A stretch of 64,000 nucleotides of DNA, taken from NCBI RefSeq assembly GCF_005239225.2, contig NC_133300.1:8833875-8897874 (forward strand). Reading direction: 5' to 3'. The stretch is from Populus alba. Lineage: Eukaryota; Streptophyta; Magnoliopsida; Malpighiales; Salicaceae. The notes under the pieces were generated by a model, which saw nothing but the letters and a program-made list of their open reading frames with translations, had not been told where the DNA came from and made no database searches. The number at the start of each line of letters is the position of its first letter. The stretch's first letter is position 1. Shown piece after piece: positions 57,550 to 64,000 of the stretch. The translations under genes were made by a program, and so were the position numbers.

Positions 57550-58500
57550 CCATAGGGCTTTCCACTTCACTTCTCCTTGCAAGATTCCTTGTAATTTTAC
57601 TTTCTAGTTTTCCTTACTCAAGTCCTTCCATTCATATTTTTTTAACTATCTTCAATGGTCTTTGACTAAACCAGCATAAGTTGTTAAATATCTGCCTCTT
57701 GGATTATATATGGCTAATCAGCCATATATACAGCAACTATTCACAACATCTCATTGATCCTTTGCCAATCCTCCTATAATGGTTGAGTATTAAGATAGTT
57801 TCTCCTAGTATTGCCACAAACGGATTTATCTAAGTGTTTTTTTATGCAACAAAAGTTACAGCCGCCTCTAAATTGATTATTCTAGTGAGGTTTGGAAATA
57901 ACACCAACCTGAAGATTCCTAAAGCAAGTATTCTACCTTTTTCTTCAACAAATCTAGAGTCATTCTTCCTTATTTTGAATACCTCTTCGATCATTTTCTA
58001 TTTTATGCTAGTAGCACTTTTCTCCAATATCTTATGAAGATCTGGAACTTTAATCATTTTAGCCAATTTAGTTAGCACTTTGTCACGCCTTTGGTGAAAG
58101 TAGACTTTGTATAGATTTTGATGGAATTGGTCAGAAAACCATAATCTTCCAAAGTATGACACATGTCTACATCCCTAAAAGGAAAGCATCGGTACTTGGG
58201 GTCCTAAAAATGCAATTGCATAGACACCTTTATGATTTCCACTATCCTCCTATATTTCTTTAAAAACTAATCATCGTGAATGCTTTTCACATGTGAAATG
58301 AGCTTCTTCAAGTCATGTCTAGAGCAACTCATAGTTGTGGTAGGTGGCAATTTATTATCATCCAGTCTTAGGCAATCCCCTTCCAATAGCTATAAGGATT
58401 CAGAATCCAACTCATATTTAATAGAGGTCATCTCTTTAATGGTGGCCATGTTATCATCCCTAAGTTTTGTAATTCAAGATGTTTTTTAAGGTTAAGCATG
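57550..58500 (-). pseudogene. 5' ORF (plant-mobile-domain-like, ORF1) of a Tat/Ogre-like element
   Basis: The minus strand reads YRRIVEIIKVSMQLHF, FRDVDMCHTLEDYGFL, LTKLAKMIKVPDLHKILEKS, RKNDSRFVEEKGRILALGIF, LVLFPNLTRIINLEAAVTFV, ILGETILILNHYRRIGKGSM and LLYIWLISHI. This order resembles the DUF7745/plant-mobile-domain-like ORF1 of Ogre/Tat elements (RCFTFxxVDLxPTLEEY, IFPxxxxxI, AETxxSLNxCRRKGxG, LLYxWxxSH). Several stops. The 5' LTR of this element should lie at higher coordinates but was not recognised. Confidence 0.7.
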
Positions 58501-58546
58501 TCTTAATGCAATAATGTTTATTTGTAGAACACACTTCCTACATGCA

Positions 58547-60531
58547 GGTTTTTTTTTTTTTTTTATCAAATGTAAGAATTATATGGATCAAAAAATAGCA
58601 AGACAAGCTTGCAGAACAAGCTGGGAACCAGCAGTACATATACAAATACATATCCAGGTAAAGGGAACAAACTCCCATGAATAAATCATAGCAACACAAG
58701 CTTGCGAAACAGAAAGCAAAGGGAACATACTCCCTTATACAACCTAACATCAAAGGGAACAGGCTCCCTTATACAAGCATCATAATAAACATGTATTAAA
58801 ACCAACCTAGCAGACAAAGAAGCATCTACCTAGAAATCCAAAAGCCAACAGTATCAGAGAGGCGGGTCTCCTTCCAACCCGGCAGATTGGCAACAACCTG
58901 CTTTCCATCAAAAAAAGGATAGTAGTAGTGAAGACGAACCTCAACAACAAGCTGGCCATCCGTAAAAGCAAACCAGCTGCTCAGCACAACATACCTTTGG
59001 GGAGAGAGCCCCACCTAAATGAAGTCTTATACAAAGGAGGTATGAGAAACCATCCGCATATATCCTCACCAGCAGACCAAACCTACACCTTGGTAGCAGA
59101 ATAGCAACAGAGAATCAGCCCAAGTATATGGGGAGAGAGCCTCACCCAACCTATTGGGGTTCAAAGCATCTATCTAGAGAAGTCAGTCGAATCAGACCTG
59201 CAAAATAAACGAAATACACAAGGGGGTGTCGTGGGGAGAAAACCTCACCCAGATAGACAAAGCCCCAGCAAAGCAGTATGAAGACAACAAGTAGAGGCAC
59301 CCTTGAGAAAGGATGACATACACAACAAGCAAAGCACATATCTGATAAACCATATCACCATGCCAGCATAGAGGAGGCCATGCATTAGGGGAGAGAGCCT
59401 CACCCAAACAGGCAAAGAAATTCTTTGCAGCAAGACTCCATACATTGCCTAAAAAGCTCCAAGACCTGACAAGAAAGCCTGGGACCATGCATCAACAAGT
59501 AGAGACACATGATAGTAACTAGGAGAACAAGCCAGAGAAGAAGCATAACAACTCTAGCAAACCATAATTACAGCCGGCTTCAAGAAGCACAACATACCAA
59601 TCTGCATATAACAGCAACAAGCTAACTAACCTGTAGAACTAGGAGGAAAGCTAGCATCACAACACACAGTCCCAGGACACACTTCATCAACAACAAATCT
59701 GTAGACAAGCTCAACGAGCTACCCAACAAATGTAGCATCAACTAGAAGTCTCATCCTAATCAGCCAGACCCAATCCAGAAAGAGCTTAGACAGGCCCCAA
59801 CCAATGCCCCATATTAGGCAAAGAAATCCTTTGCAGCAAACCAGCAGCATCAAGCTACCCAACTAACAAACATAGGCAGAATAACCCCATTATAGCAAAA
59901 AGTAAGGAAACCAAACATTTAGGGAGAGAGCCTCACCCAACCGAATCCCTTTACAAAGCAAATGGCAGCCGAATCAAACCTGCATAATAACTAGAACAGG
60001 GGAGCGAACAGTCTAGACATGAGGAGAGAACCTCACCTAGATAGACAAAGCCCTAACAAATGGAACATCCGGGCAGAAAGACCTTCAAAGAAGCTAGCAT
60101 CATCTATGTCAGCGAAGAAATCGACGTTAGCAACAGTGATGTGAAGATTTTGAAGATGACCAATAAGGGAACCAAAGACCCCATTGGGCCAATCAGAGAA
60201 CAGATCCATGACAAATAAGAGTGGAGGGAAAGAAATAAAACCCCCTTCTAAGTCATCTACAAAGGAAAGAGTTTCCACCAGTCGTTAGCAGAAACCCTAG
60301 CATTTGTATCACTTATCCATCCACCTGTTAGGGTTACGAGGAAACCACAATGTACTCACTCTGTTTGCAGCCAAGTGGAAATAGAGATGTCGATGTTGGA
60401 CTGGTCATAGGAGCCATGAAGAAAGAGCGCACGAAGCTCAGGAGCAGCTGGATGACGAGGAGAAACTTCAAGAGAAGAAGAGCATCTCTCTAAATTCTCT
60501 CTCTATCCAGCTTGCACTAACTAAGAGCTCT
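58547..60531 (-). mobile_element. Probable poly(A)-tailed retroposon with a repeated CTCACC motif
   Basis: A T-run at 58549-58564 is a poly(A) tail in minus sense. The flanks CTACATGCA (58538-58546) and CTACATACA (60532-60540) may be a target duplication with one change. The plus-strand motif GGGGAGAGAGCCTCACCCAA occurs about six times with small changes (58998, 59130, 59231, 59389, 59920, 60021). No RT domain is recognised in any frame. Short open frames (for example METLSFVDDLEGGF at 60033-60278) match nothing I know. LINE-derived or another non-LTR retroposon are both possible. Confidence 0.5.
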
Positions 60532-60540
60532 CTACATACA

Positions 60541-60838
60541 TGTGATGTATGGGCAAAAAATATGGACCATGTGTGGAAGCATATAATAATCAATTTTGAC
60601 GATGCTTAGAGATAAAATATAATGCATGATGATCTCTTTATGGACCAAGAGGTGCAACAAAAATCCGATCTTCGACCGAGCAACGACATATTATAGGGGA
60701 AGAAGGTAGGTGATTTTCACCTTCATCTAATTCTATTAAATTCTTAAGGTACTTTTATAAAGTATTCTTATCCGAATTTTGTTACTTAATTAATCATGAA
60801 TTATAAAGAATATTGAGATTAACTTTGGTTAATGGTAT
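60541..60838 (+). other. LTR-like fragment left of Athila LTR F
   Basis: GGTAGGTGATTTTCACCTTC at about 60706-60725 matches (inverted) a motif in the LTR-like insertion at 16.7 kb. The end of the stretch, GATTAACTTTGGTTAATGGTAT, belongs to the 52-bp minisatellite that resumes at 62874. Confidence 0.5.
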
Positions 60839-62873
60839 TGATTAATACTTAAAAGTGCATTTTTATCAAGGTTTTATATCATCATTTTGCACTTGAAGTA
60901 TCAATAACTAAAGCATGTTTTATAATAAAATATCTAATAATATAAGATATCTTTAATTTATGGTAAATGTTTATCTTAAATGCAGGCCTATCATATAAAT
61001 AAAAGGATTGATTGATGAGTTTAAATACTGAAATTGAAAAGACAGAGAGGGCCAAACTTAGAAAAGAGATGTTGGTACAGTATAAACTGGAATACTGTTT
61101 GGTAATTGGGTCATATCTGGTGTTATAGATCTCGGATTGAGGTTTGCTTTATATGGATGGAAAGGTAAGACATAGGCCTAGAACTTTCATGAGGAGTCCA
61201 AGATTTAAAAAGGCCATTTTCAAGTCCAAATTATAGCAAAAACGGAGAAGTCCAAATCTGTCTTGTAGCCCAGACATTGTTCAGTGTTCAACCCATATCT
61301 CGAGTTCTAGAAGTCCAAATGACCTCAATTTTTTTTCTTGGAAATATAAGATAATTTCCTATAACTTTCATGAGTACAATTGGTTCCAGTTCTAATGTTA
61401 GCAATAACATTTTGTTCAGATAAGAATTTTCACCAAGTCAAGAGTTGGCCACCCACTCAACAATTAGTCATCAAATCAATAGTTCTAAATTTTTGCATAT
61501 AAAATGAGGCATTTGCTCATGAAATGGCATCTTGGTTGTTTAGATCAAGATCATGCTTTTTATTTCTTTCTTTATATTTTTGTAATGTTTAAGTTTTATT
61601 TCATGTTATATTTTTCTTAATCTCTTGTTTATGCTTTTCACTTCCTTTACTATACTCATGTTCTTATGTTGTTTATTTATGTTTCTCTTCTTCATTATGT
61701 TTAGCTAAGTTTATTATGTCAAGGTGAAAAGGTTTCTATTGCGAGCCAAAACACACTACAGCGGGAAAAATCAAAATAAACTAAAGGCCAACAACAAAAC
61801 GACATCACCTTAGAAAGTTTAACCAAACGCACCGTTTAAATAAAACTGCCAGCATTATCCTTGTGTTTCCATTCTGTTATATTTACTATTACAATTCAAT
61901 TCTGTTATGAATAATGTTACACGAAGTCATTTGTGACTCTTGTAACAGAATATAGAATACACATTTCCTATAAAAATGGCACTGGATGTAAATAGAAAGG
62001 TGTGAAAAATATACTATGCAATTAGAGTGCCTCTCTTCTGCTTCTTCTCTCTATCTCTTCTTTTCCTCAGTCTTTCCCATACCTCTCCTCCCTTTCATGT
62101 TCTTATGCTACGTATAAAGGCTCCAGCAACCTTATCACAATTAGTTTGAATTTCTACTGATTGGATCTCTCAAAATTTACCCTGCAACAGTTTCACTAAT
62201 GGTGTTAGAATAGGTATAATATAAACTCAACATGGACTTCAATGTTTATATCCAATAAAGTTTGTTATTAACATGTCTTATTTTTTTATCTTATTAATTC
62301 TTAATACCTTACTTGTTAAATGATTAATCTAGATTTGTGTTGTATAACACTTGGTACAGCAAATGCTTGGCACTTTCATAGCCAATTGTATGGTATAACC
62401 TACATGTGTGCTATGAAATGAACTTGATTTGTTATTAACATAAGTTAGCATAATGAATTTCTGAAAATATTTAAAAGTTTGGTGTTATTTAAATAAGATA
62501 ATTAATATGATCATGTTAACAATTTAAAATGAACTATTAAGGTTAAATCATTCTATTGGAACCTCATTTGTGTGTGGTTTCCAGTTGATTAATAAAAAGA
62601 GTTTATACTATACTTATTTCTAATACTATTAGTGGATCCTCTAACCTTGACATTTGTTTTTATCATTGTTGAATCCTTACATTAATCTTACATATCAAAG
62701 TTCTCTTTAACTTATTATTATTATTATTATTATTATTATCATTATCATTTTATTATTATTATTTATAATTTATATAGTTAACATCCATGTGGTTCGACCT
62801 CAGTCTTGTTGGGTTATTTATTACTTTGACACTCCTGCACTTGGGATAAGACATCAATCTTTTGGTCGTGTCA
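60839..62873 (+). mobile_element. Solo Athila-type LTR (copy F) with a nested copia-like solo LTR
   Basis: Plus sense TGATTAATACTTAAAAGTGC to TTGGTCGTGTCA, with a perfect GGTAT duplication (60834-60838 and 62874-62878). Without the nested element and its duplication it is about 1577 bp, like copies D and E. The (TTA)n microsatellite lies at about 62709-62765. Confidence 0.93.
61737..62189 (+). mobile_element. Solo LTR of probable Ty1/copia type nested in Athila LTR F
   Basis: A perfect GTTTC duplication flanks it (61732-61736 and 62190-62194). The ends are TATTGC and GCAACA, i.e. TGTTGC/GCAACA with one change. It has a TATA-like CCTATAAAAATGG at about 61968 and a CT-rich leader after it (62030-62100), which is the usual copia LTR layout in plus sense. 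453 bp, no coding. The superfamily is inferred from size and layout. Confidence 0.8.
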
Positions 62874-63290
62874 GGTATCCATGTTGAATGGCTAGGAATG
62901 AGTGATAAGATTGGCTTAGGCTATTGGCATCTATACTAGATAGTCAGGAATAGATGTCAATGAGTAGCTTTGGCTAATGATATCAATGTTGGATAATCGG
63001 GAATAAATGATAAGATTAGCTTTGACTAATGGCATCCATGTTGAATAGCCGGGAATAAATGTTAATGATTATCTCTAGCTAATGATAACCATGTAGGATA
63101 GTCAGGAACAAATGATAAGATTAGTTTTGACTAATGACATCTATGTCGGATAGCCAGAATAAATGTTAAAGATTAGCTTTGGAAAAAAATGACAAGATTA
63201 ACCGCATAATGGTATCCATATTGGATAGTCGGGAGTAAAAAATGAGATTAACTCTGGATAACGGGGTCCACACTAGGACAACCAAAAATA
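62874..63290. repeat. 52-bp minisatellite, about 7 copies
   Basis: Units contain GGCATCCATGTTGGATAGCC, GGGAATAAATGATAAGATTA and GCTTTGACTAAT. Successive copies are 52-53 bp and diverge by several bases. The array starts left of the Athila LTR F insertion (60811-60838), so F landed inside it. Confidence 0.88.
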
Positions 63291-64000
63291 TGTTGTGAAT
63301 AGCCTGGTTGAAAGCATTTATTAATATGATAAAAGAAAGATTATAATGTGTTATTTCTGACCGAAAACTATGTTTAAGGAACTATATAAATCAATTATAG
63401 TTAGAGATGAATCATTTATTCACTAAAGAATTCTATATATACAAGGATTCCTAGACCATAATATGTCATTAGTTGTTTATCAAATATAGCTTAAATAAAT
63501 AATGTGGAATATTGTTGTATGAAGATATGAAGTAACATATTAAAGATAGACTTAGTAGAAAGTTATTAATGAGAACCTACATTATTAAATATTAATCTTA
63601 ATCATGATAACACGTTTATTTGTTCAATTACATTAAAACTCTATAATGTCATGTGGAGAAACTAGTTTCCTTGGTTTAGGGACTAGTTTCTAGTATGGGC
63701 AATGTGACTAGTTACCCTTGTTAAGGGGCTCGCGCCCAATTTAGACTATGTGACTAGTTACCTGGTTGAGGGACGAGCACTTGATTCTAAGTGGTTGGGA
63801 CTAGTGACTCGGTAATGGGGTTAATGTCAAGCAATGGACTAATGGTGTCAATATGAGGCCCTGGTGACTGGGATCTTTTAACAATATTGGTACAATGAAG
63901 GTTTCTATCGAAGGATCTGCTCAATGTCATGTGATGTTTTTTTAAACAATGGGAAAATTGCTTGGAAAGTGAGATCATAGATTATGAATTGCTTATCTGA
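63291..64000. other. LTR-like non-coding sequence at the window edge
   Basis: No coding. GTGACTAGTTACC-type phrases repeat at about 63705-63765. The style (GACTAGTTTC, GGTTTAGGGACTAG) resembles the 61-bp array at 50.3-51.0 kb, so this may be another copy of that chromovirus-like LTR, cut by the window end. Confidence 0.4.

Noticed and set aside
57397..57665. Frames across the right end of Athila LTR copy E
   Set aside because: One ends in a poly-isoleucine run coded by the TTA microsatellite; the other straddles the LTR edge. Neither is a gene.
1..64000. tRNA, rRNA, organellar insertions, telomeric repeats
   Set aside because: None recognised on reading either strand; diverged tRNA-derived elements could be missed without a covariance search.

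Overview
This is AT-rich plant nuclear DNA. It carries two recognisable host genes in a sea of nested, decayed transposable elements. The two genes (a LAZY1 homolog and a TCP20 homolog) are dicot-like. The T/A-rich interspersed repeats near 7.8-8.9 kb look like ones I know from Populus and Salix, so Salicaceae, probably a poplar, is my best guess. That is recognition, not a search result.

Layout. 0.6-2.85 kb holds a minus-strand LAZY1-like gene (gravitropism, IGT family) whose frame is broken by single-base indels. 2.9-11.0 kb is AT-rich intergenic DNA with a long foldback element and short inverted-repeat elements. 11,046-24,036 is a complete but dead Ty3/gypsy Tat-lineage retrotransposon with a perfect 5-bp target duplication. 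Its pol is split by a 5.1-kb LTR-like insertion (TSD CGACA) that carries a palindromic minisatellite, and that insertion is itself split by a solo Athila LTR (TSD CTGTC). 24.7-25.6 kb is a terminal-inverted-repeat element that ends about 115 bp before the start codon of an intact TCP20-like gene (25,723-26,697, plus strand), the only intact protein-coding gene I can defend.

29.8-38.1 kb is non-coding repeat-derived DNA with several tandem arrays, including a 121-bp minisatellite. 38.3-42.9 kb is an internally deleted Athila element on the minus strand (LTR, PBS, gag, 3' non-coding part, PPT). Where pol should be, it carries an intronless, broken fragment of a host LOG (cytokinin-activating enzyme) gene. 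This is the most interesting observation in the window.

42.9-43.9 kb and 51.7-58.5 kb look like dispersed parts of one minus-strand Tat/Ogre-like retroelement. It is split by a chromovirus 3' end with a repeat-rich LTR (44-51.7 kb, itself holding a 1.8-kb hAT-like element), by a 982-bp hAT-like element with an 8-bp TSD, and by another solo Athila LTR. 58.5-60.5 kb is a probable poly(A)-tailed retroposon. 60.8-62.9 kb is a further Athila solo LTR with a solo copia-type LTR inside it. The window ends in a 52-bp minisatellite and related LTR-like sequence.

The retroelement genes do not form working units: every gag and pol reading frame seen is broken. I found no tRNA, rRNA or CRISPR array. All percentages and alignments were made by eye.
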